From positions 1 to 64,000 of the forward strand of contig NZ_FUXU01000014.1 of the NCBI RefSeq assembly GCF_900167155.1: a DNA stretch of 64,000 bases, read 5' to 3'. This DNA is from Enterovibrio nigricans DSM 22720. GTDB lineage: Bacteria > Pseudomonadota > Gammaproteobacteria > Enterobacterales > Vibrionaceae. A program made the translations under genes and the position numbers. The notes beneath the pieces are model-generated. The model was not told the origin of the DNA and searched no databases. It saw only the letters and a program-made list of their open reading frames with translations. Shown piece after piece: positions 8,621-17,990 of the stretch; the stretch's first letter is position 1; each line of letters starts with the position of its first letter.

Positions 8621-11600
8621 GTGAAAGACTTACTAAAGTTTCTGAAAGCACAGCATAAGACCGAAGAATTTGATGCAATCAAAATCGGTCTAGCTTCACC
8701 AGACATGATTCGTTCATGGTCTTTTGGTGAAGTTAAAAAGCCAGAAACCATTAACTACCGTACCTTCAAGCCTGAGCGTGACGGTCTGTTCTGTGCACGT
8801 ATCTTTGGCCCGGTAAAAGACTACGAATGTCTTTGTGGTAAATACAAGCGCCTGAAGCACCGTGGCGTGATCTGTGAAAAATGTGGTGTTGAAGTCACTC
8901 AGACCAAAGTACGTCGTGAGCGTATGGGTCACATCGAGTTGGCTTCACCTGTTGCCCACATCTGGTTCCTGAAATCACTGCCGAGCCGTATCGGTTTGCT
9001 GATGGACATGCCTTTGCGTGACATCGAGCGTGTTCTGTACTTCGAATCATATGTTGTGATCGAACCAGGCATGACCGATCTTGAGCGTAGTCAAATGCTG
9101 TCTGAAGAGCAGTACCTTGACGCGCTTGAGCAATGGGGTGATGAATTCGACGCTCGTATGGGTGCCGAAGCAGTGAAAGCTTTGCTGGGCAATATGGACC
9201 TGAAAGCTGAAACTGAACTTATGCGTGAAGAGCTGGAAGAAACCAACTCTGAAACTAAGCGTAAGAAACTCACCAAGCGCTTGAAGCTTGTTGAAGCATT
9301 CCTGCAGTCTGGAAACAACCCTGAGTGGATGATCCTGACTGTACTTCCAGTTCTGCCACCGGATCTACGTCCTTTGGTACCTCTGGATGGCGGTCGTTTC
9401 GCTACGTCAGATCTGAATGATTTGTACCGTCGCGTTATCAACCGTAACAACCGTCTGAAACGCCTGCTGGATCTGGCTGCACCTGACATCATCGTACGTA
9501 ACGAAAAACGTATGCTGCAAGAGTCAGTTGACGCCCTGCTGGACAACGGTCGCCGTGGTCGCGCTATTACTGGCTCGAACAAACGTCCTCTGAAGTCTCT
9601 GGCTGACATGATCAAAGGTAAGCAAGGTCGTTTTCGTCAGAACCTGCTTGGTAAGCGTGTAGACTACTCTGGCCGTTCGGTAATCACCGTTGGTCCATAC
9701 CTGCGTCTGCACCAGTGTGGTCTTCCTAAGAAGATGGCACTTGAGCTGTTCAAGCCATTTATCTACGGCAAGCTGGAAGCGCGTGGTCTAGCGACTACCA
9801 TCAAAGCTGCTAAGAAGATGGTAGAGCGCGAAGAAGCGGTAGTTTGGGATATTCTGGATGAAGTCATCCGTGAACACCCAGTACTGTTGAACCGTGCACC
9901 GACACTTCACCGTCTGGGTATTCAGGCGTTTGAACCAGTGTTGATCGAAGGTAAAGCAATCCAACTGCACCCACTCGTTTGTGCGGCATACAACGCCGAC
10001 TTCGATGGTGACCAGATGGCTGTTCACGTACCTCTGACACTGGAAGCACAGCTTGAAGCGCGTGCTCTGATGATGTCGACCAACAACATCCTGTCTCCTG
10101 CGTCCGGTGATCCTATCATCGTACCTTCTCAGGACGTTGTATTGGGTCTGTACTACATGACCCGTGAAAAAGTTAATGCGAAGGGTGAAGGTCTGTACCT
10201 GTCTGGTCCTGCGGAAGCTGAAAAAGCATACCGTACCGGCTGCGCAGAACTGCACGCACGCGTAAAAGTTCGTGTTCGCGAAGTATTGGTTGATGAACTG
10301 GGTAACCGCCAAGAAAATATTGGTCTGGTTGACACCACAGTTGGTCGTGCAATGCTGTGGCAAATCGTGCCTGAAGGCCTGCCATACAGCATCGTTAACC
10401 AAGCACTGGGCAAGAAACAAATCTCGAATTTGCTTAACACCTGTTACCGTAAGCTGGGTCTGAAAGACACTGTAATTTTCGCTGACCAAATCATGTACAC
10501 CGGTTTCGCATATGCGGCACTGTCTGGTGTATCTGTTGGTATCGACGACATGGTGATCCCACAGGCGAAATACGACCTGATTGAAGCAGCAGAAGCTGAA
10601 GTTGCTGAAATTCAGGAACAGTTCCAGTCTGGTCTGGTTACCGCGGGCGAACGTTACAACAAAGTTATCGATATCTGGGCTGCCGCTAACGAACAAGTAG
10701 CGAAAGCGATGATGGATAACCTGTCATTCGACACCGTTATTAACCGTGACGGCGAAGAAGAAGCACAGAAATCTTTCAACAGCGTATACATGATGGCCGA
10801 TTCAGGTGCTCGTGGTTCGGCTGCTCAGATTCGTCAGTTGGCGGGTATGCGTGGTCTGATGGCGAAACCAGATGGTTCTATCATCGAAACGCCGATCACC
10901 GCGAACTTCCGTGAAGGTCTGAACGTACTCCAGTACTTCATCTCGACGCACGGTGCACGTAAAGGTCTTGCGGATACCGCACTTAAGACTGCGAACTCCG
11001 GTTACCTGACTCGTCGTCTGGTAGACGTAGCGCAAGACGTGGTAGTTACCGAAACGGATTGTGGTACCTCTGAAGGTATCAACATGATGGCGGTTATCGA
11101 AGGTGGTGACGTTAAAGAAGCACTACGTGAGCGTGTTCTTGGCCGTGTGGTTGCAGAAGACGTGCTTAAGCCAGGTACTGAAGAAGTACTTGCGCCACGT
11201 AATACGCTGCTTGACGAAAAATGGTGTGACATCCTAGAGCTGAACTCTGTTGACCAAATCAAAGTTCGTTCAGTTGTAAGCTGTGAAACTGACTTCGGTT
11301 GCTGTGCAAACTGTTACGGTCGTGATTTGGCGCGTGGTCATATTGTTAACCACGGTGAGGCAGTTGGTGTTATCGCTGCTCAGTCAATCGGTGAGCCGGG
11401 TACACAGCTTACGATGCGTACGTTCCACATCGGTGGTGCGGCATCGCGTGCAGCTGCTGAAAGCAGCATTCAGGTTAAGAACAATGGTTCTTTGCACCTG
11501 CATAACGCGAAGTTTGTTATCAACAATGCTGGCAAATTGGTGATCACCTCGCGTGCATCTGAGCTGACTATCGTTGATGAGTTCGGCCGTACGAAGGAAA

Positions 11601-12835
11601 GCTACAAGCTGCCTTACGGTTGTATCTTGAGCAAGCTGGATGGTGATTCAGTTAACGCGGGCGAAACCGTGGCTAACTGGGATCCGCACACAATGCCGAT
11701 CATCACTGAAGTAGAAGGTCGTATTGAATTCGCAGACATGGTGGATGGTGTTACCGTTCAGCGTCAAACGGATGAACTGACTGGTCTGTCTTCAATGGTT
11801 ATTCTGGACGCTGCTGAGCGTACTTCTGCGGGTAAAGACATGCGTCCTACCGTGAAGCTGCTTGATGCATCTGGAAACGCTGTGATGATCCCTGGTACCG
11901 ATATGCCAGCGCAATACTTCCTACCTGGTAAAGCAATTGTCCAGTTGGAAGATGGCGCAAACGTTGGTGTGGGTGACACGCTTTCTCGTATTCCTCAGGA
12001 ATCTGGCGGTACGAAAGATATCACCGGTGGTCTGCCACGCGTAGCCGACCTGTTTGAAGCACGTAAGCCTAAAGAGCCTGCAATTTTGGCTGAGATCACG
12101 GGTGCTGTTTCCTTCGGTAAAGAAACCAAAGGTAAACGTCGTCTGATCATCACGCCAACTGACGGCCAGCCATACGAGGAAATGATTCCTAAATGGCGTC
12201 AGCTGAACGTATTCGAAGGTGAAAAAGTCGAGAAAGGTGACGTAATCGCCGATGGTCCAGAATCTCCACATGATATTCTGCGTCTACGTGGCGTACGTGC
12301 GGTAACTGAGTACATCACTAACGAAGTACAAGACGTTTACCGTCTGCAAGGCGTTAAGATCAACGATAAGCACATCGAGACTATCGTTCGTCAGATGCTG
12401 CGCAAGGTAACTATCACATCTTCAGGTGACTCTGAGTTCCTAGAAGGTGAGCAGGTAGAATACTCTCGCGTAACTATCGCGAACCGTCAGTTGGAAGCCG
12501 AAGGCAAAACTATTGCAAACTTCGAGCGCGATCTGCTGGGTATCACCAAAGCGTCTCTGGCAACTGAATCGTTCATCTCTGCTGCATCGTTCCAAGAAAC
12601 GACGCGCGTACTGACCGAAGCAGCTGTATCTGGCAAGCGTGATGAACTACGCGGCCTGAAAGAGAACGTTATTGTTGGTCGTCTGATCCCTGCGGGTACT
12701 GGTTTTGCTTACCACAAGTCGCGCCAAGTGCGTCGCAACGTGGTAGAAGAGCCAGCGACTCCACAAATTGATGCTGAACAAGCATCACAGGATCTGGCAG
12801 CACTGCTTAACGCGGGTCTGAGCGACGATAATTAA
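8621..12835 (+). CDS. rpoC: RNA polymerase beta' subunit
   Basis: This is the catalytic beta' subunit, 1404 residues (E. coli 1407). It starts at GTG, as in E. coli, 8 nt after AGGAG. Visible features are the N-terminal zinc ribbon [20 protein letters not shown] (residues 70-89), the Mg-binding NADFDGDQM (about 458-466), and the second zinc site built from C815, C889, C896 and C899 ([11 protein letters not shown]). It ends in the gammaproteobacterial omega-contacting tail. A strong terminator follows. Confidence 0.98.
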   Translation: MKDLLKFLKAQHKTEEFDAIKIGLASPDMIRSWSFGEVKKPETINYRTFKPERDGLFCARIFGPVKDYECLCGKYKRLKHRGVICEKCGVEVTQTKVRRERMGHIELASPVAHIWFLKSLPSRIGLLMDMPLRDIERVLYFESYVVIEPGMTDLERSQMLSEEQYLDALEQWGDEFDARMGAEAVKALLGNMDLKAETELMREELEETNSETKRKKLTKRLKLVEAFLQSGNNPEWMILTVLPVLPPDLRPLVPLDGGRFATSDLNDLYRRVINRNNRLKRLLDLAAPDIIVRNEKRMLQESVDALLDNGRRGRAITGSNKRPLKSLADMIKGKQGRFRQNLLGKRVDYSGRSVITVGPYLRLHQCGLPKKMALELFKPFIYGKLEARGLATTIKAAKKMVEREEAVVWDILDEVIREHPVLLNRAPTLHRLGIQAFEPVLIEGKAIQLHPLVCAAYNADFDGDQMAVHVPLTLEAQLEARALMMSTNNILSPASGDPIIVPSQDVVLGLYYMTREKVNAKGEGLYLSGPAEAEKAYRTGCAELHARVKVRVREVLVDELGNRQENIGLVDTTVGRAMLWQIVPEGLPYSIVNQALGKKQISNLLNTCYRKLGLKDTVIFADQIMYTGFAYAALSGVSVGIDDMVIPQAKYDLIEAAEAEVAEIQEQFQSGLVTAGERYNKVIDIWAAANEQVAKAMMDNLSFDTVINRDGEEEAQKSFNSVYMMADSGARGSAAQIRQLAGMRGLMAKPDGSIIETPITANFREGLNVLQYFISTHGARKGLADTALKTANSGYLTRRLVDVAQDVVVTETDCGTSEGINMMAVIEGGDVKEALRERVLGRVVAEDVLKPGTEEVLAPRNTLLDEKWCDILELNSVDQIKVRSVVSCETDFGCCANCYGRDLARGHIVNHGEAVGVIAAQSIGEPGTQLTMRTFHIGGAASRAAAESSIQVKNNGSLHLHNAKFVINNAGKLVITSRASELTIVDEFGRTKESYKLPYGCILSKLDGDSVNAGETVANWDPHTMPIITEVEGRIEFADMVDGVTVQRQTDELTGLSSMVILDAAERTSAGKDMRPTVKLLDASGNAVMIPGTDMPAQYFLPGKAIVQLEDGANVGVGDTLSRIPQESGGTKDITGGLPRVADLFEARKPKEPAILAEITGAVSFGKETKGKRRLIITPTDGQPYEEMIPKWRQLNVFEGEKVEKGDVIADGPESPHDILRLRGVRAVTEYITNEVQDVYRLQGVKINDKHIETIVRQMLRKVTITSSGDSEFLEGEQVEYSRVTIANRQLEAEGKTIANFERDLLGITKASLATESFISAASFQETTRVLTEAAVSGKRDELRGLKENVIVGRLIPAGTGFAYHKSRQVRRNVVEEPATPQIDAEQASQDLAALLNAGLSDDN

Positions 12836-12854
12836 TCTTCGCTGACTTGATATT

Positions 12855-12883
12855 AAAAAGGCATCCTTCGGGATGCCTTTTTT
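12855..12883 (+). terminator. Terminator after rpoC
   Basis: AAAAAGGCATCC / GGATGCCTTTTT stem with a TTCG tetraloop and T-run. It ends the rplJ-rpoC operon. Confidence 0.92.
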
Positions 12884-13030
12884 GTTTCTAGCGCCCAATG
12901 AACCTGTACATTCATTCTCACTGAGCAAATCATCTTGTTCTATGCTGCTCTAGTTATTGCAGATGGCGGAAAGTACCTGTAATTTTCACGGCTAGGGTTG
13001 GTATACATTGCTTTTAATGTGTCTTTGGTT

Positions 13031-13075
13031 GAGAAGCGAGAAGCGAGAAGCGAGAAGCGAGAAGCGAGAAGCGAG
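13031..13075. repeat. Tandem 7-bp repeat, six copies
   Basis: Six perfect copies of GAGAAGC plus a trailing GAG, in the 293-bp gap between rpoC and rsd. The unit length is not a multiple of three and the array is non-coding, so slippage would change only spacing. Nothing else recognisable was seen in this gap apart from the rpoC terminator. Confidence 0.9.
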
Positions 13076-13128
13076 GTCAACTAGTAGACCGGCTGATGTG
13101 GCCATCAACCGGAAGTCGTATATGGATC

Positions 13129-13608
13129 TTATGCTCCTGGTGGAATTGCGAGGCTATCAGCGATGAGCTGGATCAGCATGTCTTCCTGTTCGAAACGCAA
13201 TTCCATGATTTCTCCCACGCGAGAGATATCGTTGTCGAAGCCCGTGAAGTTATCTTCGTTGAGTGTAAAGTCACTGTATTTATCATTGAACGTAAGCAGT
13301 GGCTCTGTTGTTTCAACGATGTGAGCGTACAAGGAATCAATTTCCGCATTGCTTGAAAACCCGGTAGATTTCCACCGTGCCATGACCATGTCATAAATCT
13401 TAAAATGACCTGCAGAAATATAATCCACCAGCGATTCGCAAAAACGGTTTAACGCCTGCTCTGTCGGTAGACAGTTCCGATTCTCTCCTGACAACCCTGC
13501 CATTTTTGAGTATTCGACGAGTAATTCTTGTCGGAGTGTTAGCCAGTAGTCGATGACTTCACTATAGCCACCCCACTGCTGTTGTGCTTTTTCGAGTTTG
13601 TTAAGCAT
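13129..13608 (-). CDS. rsd: Regulator of sigma D (anti-sigma70 factor Rsd)
   Basis: Rsd binds sigma70 region 4 in stationary phase and helps free core polymerase for other sigma factors. The 159-residue product (E. coli 158) is all-helical in composition. It contains the family stretch ALNRFCESLVDYISAGHFKI and a C-terminal RFEQEDMLIQLI like the E. coli RFVLEDKLILLV. The ATG at 13608 sits 8 nt after GAGG and matches the E. coli start; a GTG two codons upstream is less likely. It is divergent from nudC, as in E. coli. Confidence 0.9.
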   Translation of the reverse strand: MLNKLEKAQQQWGGYSEVIDYWLTLRQELLVEYSKMAGLSGENRNCLPTEQALNRFCESLVDYISAGHFKIYDMVMARWKSTGFSSNAEIDSLYAHIVETTEPLLTFNDKYSDFTLNEDNFTGFDNDISRVGEIMELRFEQEDMLIQLIADSLAIPPGA

Positions 13609-13749
13609 GACCACGTCCTCATGATCAGCGCACCTGAGCGCTTATATAGGATATTGGCCATATCAATCAGGCCATCAATTGTCTAACATCAGGTTACTGA
13701 ATTTAGATTGCCGCAAATTGCAGCGGTTATCAAGGATCGAAACTGCGTT

Positions 13750-14508
13750 ATGTCTGATCGAAATGATCTTGTGTACCTATGTTATGTAAGTAATGGCAAG
13801 TTGTGGCTGCCTGATCACAGCTTGCCGATAATCTCTAAATATCAATTGGATAAAATCTCTCCGACGCGCTATGTCGTCGGCTGCCATGAGGGAAAAAAGG
13901 TGTATTACACCAATTTCAGTGAAGGGTGTGATTCGGGTCAATTTGAAAGCTTGCGCGCATTGCTCGCCCTGCCTCCAGCCTTGTTTAATCTGGCGGGTAA
14001 GGCGATACAGCTCGATTATATGCAGCAAACTCAAGGGTTTTGCAGTTGTTGCGGTGGTGAAAATACGTTTGATACTAACCATTCAGCGATGAGTTGTAGG
14101 TCTTGCAATACAGTTTCCTACCCCCGCATTTCGCCCTGCATCATTGTGGCAGTGAGGCGGGAAGGGCAAATTCTTCTTGCGCAGCATCCGCGTCATAAGA
14201 ACGGGATGTACACCGTGTTGGCCGGTTTCGTCGAAGCGGGTGAAACATTGGAAGCGTGTGTTGCGCGTGAAGTAAAAGAAGAAACAGGATTAGACGTGAC
14301 AAACATCCGTTACTTTGACAGTCAGCCTTGGGCATTTCCGTCCAATCTTATGATGGGATTTATTGCGGATTATGCAGGTGGTGAGTTACGCCCTGACTAT
14401 GAAGAGCTGACGGATGCGCGCTGGTTTGAGGTTAATGACTTACCGCTGGTGGCACCAGAAGGTACGATTGCCAAACGCCTCATCGATGCCGTCATCATGA
14501 AAAGATAG
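13750..14508 (+). CDS. nudC: NADH pyrophosphatase / NAD-capped RNA hydrolase NudC
   Basis: NudC hydrolyses NADH and removes NAD caps from RNA 5' ends. The 252-residue product has a four-cysteine zinc ribbon (CSCCG near residue 97 and CRSC near 115). It has a complete Nudix box, GFVEAGETLEACVAREVKEE (about 158-177), and the NADH-specific motif SQPWAFPSNLM. The ATG at 13750 is chosen because it aligns with the E. coli start; an in-frame TTG at 13708 adds unsupported residues. In E. coli hemE follows nudC; here the aco genes do. Confidence 0.92.
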   Translation: MSDRNDLVYLCYVSNGKLWLPDHSLPIISKYQLDKISPTRYVVGCHEGKKVYYTNFSEGCDSGQFESLRALLALPPALFNLAGKAIQLDYMQQTQGFCSCCGGENTFDTNHSAMSCRSCNTVSYPRISPCIIVAVRREGQILLAQHPRHKNGMYTVLAGFVEAGETLEACVAREVKEETGLDVTNIRYFDSQPWAFPSNLMMGFIADYAGGELRPDYEELTDARWFEVNDLPLVAPEGTIAKRLIDAVIMKR

Positions 14509-14530
14509 GGATGCCAAAGCATCCCTTTGT
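14507..14530. terminator. Terminator between convergent nudC and acoC
   Basis: GGGATGC / GCATCCC stem (14508-14514, 14519-14525) with a CAAA loop and flanking T/A-rich sequence. It can serve nudC on the + strand and acoABC on the - strand. Confidence 0.7.
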
Positions 14531-14531
14531 T

Positions 14532-15635
14532 CTAGCAGGTATGGGCCAGAATCAAGTTATTCACGTTATTTGCTTGCTCCATATGTACCATATGTCCCGC
14601 CTCCGCGAGGATGTGTATCTCTGCGTCGCTGATATTTGAGGCGTGTGACGCTGGGATAACAGCATCTGCCTCACCCCAAATCACCAGTGGGGAAGGGATG
14701 GCATCCAAATCCAGCGCAACGCCTTGGGAGCTATCAACAAAAAGCTGGTTGGCGAGTGTATCCAGTGACGCCTTCACGCCATCGAGACGTTTATACTTGA
14801 GTACGTCATCGACCAGATTACGCGTGACCAAACTGCTGTCTGCAAAAAGCAGCTGTAAGACAGGTTTCAGGCTCTTACGGCTTTCCGAGTCAACAAAACC
14901 ACGGATATAGTCATTGTTAATTTCCCGTCCAAGACCGGCACTGCCTATCAGGGTCAGCGAAGCCACCTTATCGGGATGGAGCCGTGCGAGTTCACCGCTG
15001 ATAAGTCCCCCCATTGAATGACCGACGAGATGGGCTTTCCCAATATCCAGCTTATTCATAACAGCCACGACAGCGCTGATGAAATCGCTAAAGCGGATAT
15101 CTGCTGAAATCGCCGACTGTCCATGGCAGGGAAGATCGAGAGCCAACACGGGCGCATTTTCGGCAAGCGCATCGAGGTTAAACAGCCAGTTGTCCAAGTC
15201 GCCACCAAAGCCATGTACCAGTACATAAGGTGTCCCAGACGCGTCGGCATTCACATGGCTGTAGCGAATACGGCCAGCCTCAGTATCAACAAAGGCATAG
15301 GTCGAGGTTGCATCTTCCTCGCTGCCCTCTTCGGAGGAAGGCTGAACAAAGCTGGCAACATACGTATCGATTTCTTCATCTGTCACCTCCAAAGGCGCTA
15401 GTACACCCAGCAGTGCTTGCACTGAGTAAACATCACCTTCTTCGGCCACTTTGCGTTTTAACAGACCAGCATCCGGTGCTTCCACCTCGCTGGCAATCTT
15501 GTCGGTTTCCACATCCATGATCACCTGACCGACTTCAATCGTGTCTCCTTCATCAACATGCCACTCGGTAAGGGTGCCTTCTTTCATAGAAAGTCCCCAT
15601 TTTGGCATCACAACAGGTATGATTTTCTCACTCAT
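14532..15635 (-). CDS. acoC: Acetoin dehydrogenase E2: lipoyl domain fused to alpha/beta hydrolase
   Basis: This is the E2 component of the acetoin-cleaving complex (acetoin + CoA to acetyl-CoA + acetaldehyde). Residues 1-80 are a lipoyl domain with the lipoylated Lys in ETDKIAS. Residues about 125-367 are an alpha/beta hydrolase with nucleophile motif GHSMGG, an Asp in WGEADAVIP and the terminal His in EAGHMVHME. This two-domain form of 367 residues matches AcoC of Pseudomonas and Ralstonia rather than a classical E2 with a catalytic trimer core. Its ATG overlaps the acoB stop by four bases (ATGA). Confidence 0.88.
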   Translation of the reverse strand: MSEKIIPVVMPKWGLSMKEGTLTEWHVDEGDTIEVGQVIMDVETDKIASEVEAPDAGLLKRKVAEEGDVYSVQALLGVLAPLEVTDEEIDTYVASFVQPSSEEGSEEDATSTYAFVDTEAGRIRYSHVNADASGTPYVLVHGFGGDLDNWLFNLDALAENAPVLALDLPCHGQSAISADIRFSDFISAVVAVMNKLDIGKAHLVGHSMGGLISGELARLHPDKVASLTLIGSAGLGREINNDYIRGFVDSESRKSLKPVLQLLFADSSLVTRNLVDDVLKYKRLDGVKASLDTLANQLFVDSSQGVALDLDAIPSPLVIWGEADAVIPASHASNISDAEIHILAEAGHMVHMEQANNVNNLILAHTC

Positions 15636-16645
15636 GCGTTGACTCCCACCGTTCGGTTAACTGCGCTGACAATGTCTTCTACCGTCGGCACATAGATATC
15701 CTCCAGAGATGGCGAGAAAGGCACCGGCGTATGAGGCGGGGTGACCATGGCAATCGGCGCTTTCAAAGAGGCAAAGGCAAGTTCTGCTACTTGTGCAGAC
15801 ACATCAGCAGCGATAGAACAACGTGGGCTGGCTTCATCGATGCACACCAAACGCCCGGTTTCTTCCACGCTTTCTATGACCGTATCGATATCCAGTGGGG
15901 ACAGGGTACGCAGGTCAATCACTTCACATTGCACGCCCTGCTTTGCCAGTTTTTCAGCTGACTCCAGCGCACGGTTGACCGTCAGTCCGTAGGAAACGAG
16001 CGTGACATCTTTCCCTTCACGCAGCACATTCGCTTCGCCAAAAGGAATGGCATAAGGGGCTTCTGGCACATCAGTCTCTGCACCATACAGGTTCTTGTGT
16101 TCAAGGAAGATAACAGGGTCATTGTCACGGATGGACTGAATAAGTAGCCCTTTGGCATCATAGGCGTTCGATGGACAAACAACCTTCAGCCCCGGAATGT
16201 GGGTGAATAGAGGGGAGAGCATTTGGCTATGTTGCGCTGCTGCTCTGAAGCCTGCACCACACATAGCACGGATCACCACGGGCGTTTCTGCTTTTCCACC
16301 AAACATATAGCGGAATTTGGCGGCTTGATTGAAAACCTGATCGAAACAGACCCCAATAAAGTCGATAAACATCAGCTCTGCAATTGGGCGAATGCCGCTG
16401 GTTGCGGCTCCAATTGCCGCGCCCACGTACGCACTTTCTGAAAGCGGCGTGTCCATCATCTGGGTAGGGTGTTTGGCATAAAGCCCTTTGGTTACCCCTA
16501 ATACACCGCCCCAGGCATCGTCTTCACCTGGCGCACCGGTACCGCCGACAATGTCTTCCCCCATCATGATGACGTTGGGATCGCGCGACATTTCCTGATC
16601 GATTGCTTCGTTTATCGCATCTTTGATTGATAGTGTTCTGGCCAT
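15632..16645 (-). CDS. acoB: Acetoin dehydrogenase E1 beta subunit
   Basis: This is the transketolase-like beta subunit of the thiamine-diphosphate E1, 337 residues. It shows the family features MGEDIVGGTGAP near the N terminus, the FDQVFNQAAKFRYMFGG segment (about residues 107-123), and the C-terminal TPPHTPVPFSPSLED motif that distinguishes acetoin and pyruvate E1 beta chains. AAGGAG lies 7 nt before the ATG. It sits between acoA (14-bp gap) and acoC (4-bp overlap), so the three form one operon. Confidence 0.92.
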   Translation of the reverse strand: MARTLSIKDAINEAIDQEMSRDPNVIMMGEDIVGGTGAPGEDDAWGGVLGVTKGLYAKHPTQMMDTPLSESAYVGAAIGAATSGIRPIAELMFIDFIGVCFDQVFNQAAKFRYMFGGKAETPVVIRAMCGAGFRAAAQHSQMLSPLFTHIPGLKVVCPSNAYDAKGLLIQSIRDNDPVIFLEHKNLYGAETDVPEAPYAIPFGEANVLREGKDVTLVSYGLTVNRALESAEKLAKQGVQCEVIDLRTLSPLDIDTVIESVEETGRLVCIDEASPRCSIAADVSAQVAELAFASLKAPIAMVTPPHTPVPFSPSLEDIYVPTVEDIVSAVNRTVGVNA

Positions 16646-16659
16646 CGTTACACTCCTTG

Positions 16660-17649
16660 TTATTCTGAATAGCTGACGTAGACGTCGGCCAGCAGGGCAC
16701 TGGTTGGTGGTTGTGGTGCATCGATCGCTGCGCGAACGGCATCTTCGATAAGTGCAGCTACTTCGCCGTCAATGGCGTTGAATTCATCTGCACTGATAAG
16801 GTTGGTTTCTTCCACTCGTTGGCGGAAGAGTTTCAGACAGCAGCGGTTAGTTCGGATATCTTCGACTTCGCCGTCGGCGCGATAGGTTTGCGCATCTCCC
16901 TCAAAGTGGCCGAAGAAGCGCACCATTTTGCATTCCAGCATTGAAGGGCCGCCGCCATTTCTCGCCCGTTTGATGACTTCTCCTGCTGCTTCATATACCG
17001 CAAAGAAGTCGGTGCCATCCACGGTGACGCCAGGCAGACCGAATCCGGTGGCGCGGTCGACATAAGAATCACAGGAAACAGCCCAATCCACTGAGGTTGA
17101 CTCGGCATATCCGTTGTTTTCAATCACAAAGATGGTAGGGAGTTGCCAGACAGCAGCAAGGTTCAGACTTTCCAGAAACGTGCCTTGGTTGGATGCGCCA
17201 TCACCGGTAAAACTGATGCCGACACCGCCATGGCCAAGATGCTTCGCGGCAAGGGCTGCGCCGCATACCAAGGGGGAACCGGCCCCCAAAATGCCGTTGG
17301 CACCCATCATGCCTTTCGACAAATCTGCAATGTGCATCGAGCCGCCTTTGCCTCGACAGGAACCGGTTTCCTTACCATAGATTTCAGCCATCATGCCGTG
17401 CACATCCACGCCTTTAGCAATGCAGTGCCCGTGCCCACGGTGGGTAGAGGCAATGTGGTCGTTGTCGTTCAGGTGCATCATGATGCCGACGGCCGTGGCT
17501 TCTTCACCCGCATAGAGATGAACGAAGCCCGGTATGTCGCCGCGGGAAAAGTCGACGTGTAAACGCTCTTCGAAATCGCGGATGGTTTTCATCATCCGGT
17601 ATGCGTCCAGCAATTTTTCACGAGAGAGAGGTAATGGATTATCACTCAT
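16660..17649 (-). CDS. acoA: Acetoin dehydrogenase E1 alpha subunit
   Basis: This is the thiamine-diphosphate-binding alpha subunit that decarboxylates acetoin-derived substrate with AcoB, 329 residues. The ThDP motif runs from GDGASNQGTFLE to IENN (about residues 157-188). HRGHGHCIAKG near residue 63 is also typical of the family. The ATG at 17649 is 6 nt after AAGGAG; a longer open frame to 17685 is not supported. It is the first gene of acoABC, and a sigma54-type promoter lies 92 bp upstream. No E3 (dihydrolipoamide dehydrogenase) gene is present in the cluster. Confidence 0.92.
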   Translation of the reverse strand: MSDNPLPLSREKLLDAYRMMKTIRDFEERLHVDFSRGDIPGFVHLYAGEEATAVGIMMHLNDNDHIASTHRGHGHCIAKGVDVHGMMAEIYGKETGSCRGKGGSMHIADLSKGMMGANGILGAGSPLVCGAALAAKHLGHGGVGISFTGDGASNQGTFLESLNLAAVWQLPTIFVIENNGYAESTSVDWAVSCDSYVDRATGFGLPGVTVDGTDFFAVYEAAGEVIKRARNGGGPSMLECKMVRFFGHFEGDAQTYRADGEVEDIRTNRCCLKLFRQRVEETNLISADEFNAIDGEVAALIEDAVRAAIDAPQPPTSALLADVYVSYSE

Positions 17650-17740
17650 GAGTGTCTCCTTGATGTTGTCATTGTGTTTGCCCAAAGGTTTGATCTGTCA
17701 CGTCTCAGCCTCCGGGTATGAGGAAGATAAAGGGAATAGA

Positions 17741-17755
17741 ACAAGATGCGTGCCA
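17741..17755 (-). promoter_or_regulatory. Predicted sigma54 promoter of acoABC
   Basis: On the - strand the sequence reads TGGCAC-GCATC-TTGT, against consensus TGGCAC-N5-TTGC. The -24 element is perfect and the -12 differs at one base. It points at acoA with an expected start near 17729. A sigma54 promoter fits the adjacent AcoR, whose GAFTGA loop contacts sigma54. Confidence 0.75.
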
Positions 17756-17792
17756 GCAATAAGGAGGGTTAAACTTTAAGCAAAAACAAATC

Positions 17793-17857
17793 GTTGCAAC
17801 TTTTTCTGAAAATTCATGGTGTGGCGTACGCCTCAGTTGTTGCAACAGGTGTGGCGT
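17793..17857. promoter_or_regulatory. Candidate AcoR enhancer sites
   Basis: The palindrome GTTGCAAC occurs twice (17793-17800 and 17839-17846), and the direct repeat GGTGTGGCGT occurs twice (17818-17827 and 17848-17857). They lie roughly 40-105 bp upstream of the sigma54 promoter, in the usual enhancer position. They could also control divergent acoR. The rest of the 341-bp acoA-acoR gap holds nothing else I recognise. Confidence 0.5.
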
Positions 17858-17990
17858 TAGGAGCCCGTTGCTGTAGTGATTGAGCTAGGCCTGTTTCATC
17901 TATGAGAGACGGTTGCGTGAAGCGCTGGACACCCTAACCATTGATGCTTACTCGGAGTAATACTTAGAGAAAGTTAAGGAGAAGTGGACG

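Noticed and set aside
9788-10696. 302-codon open frame on the - strand inside rpoC
   Set aside because: It lies wholly antisense to rpoC, a near-perfect match to E. coli beta'. Its composition follows from third-position bias of the sense strand.
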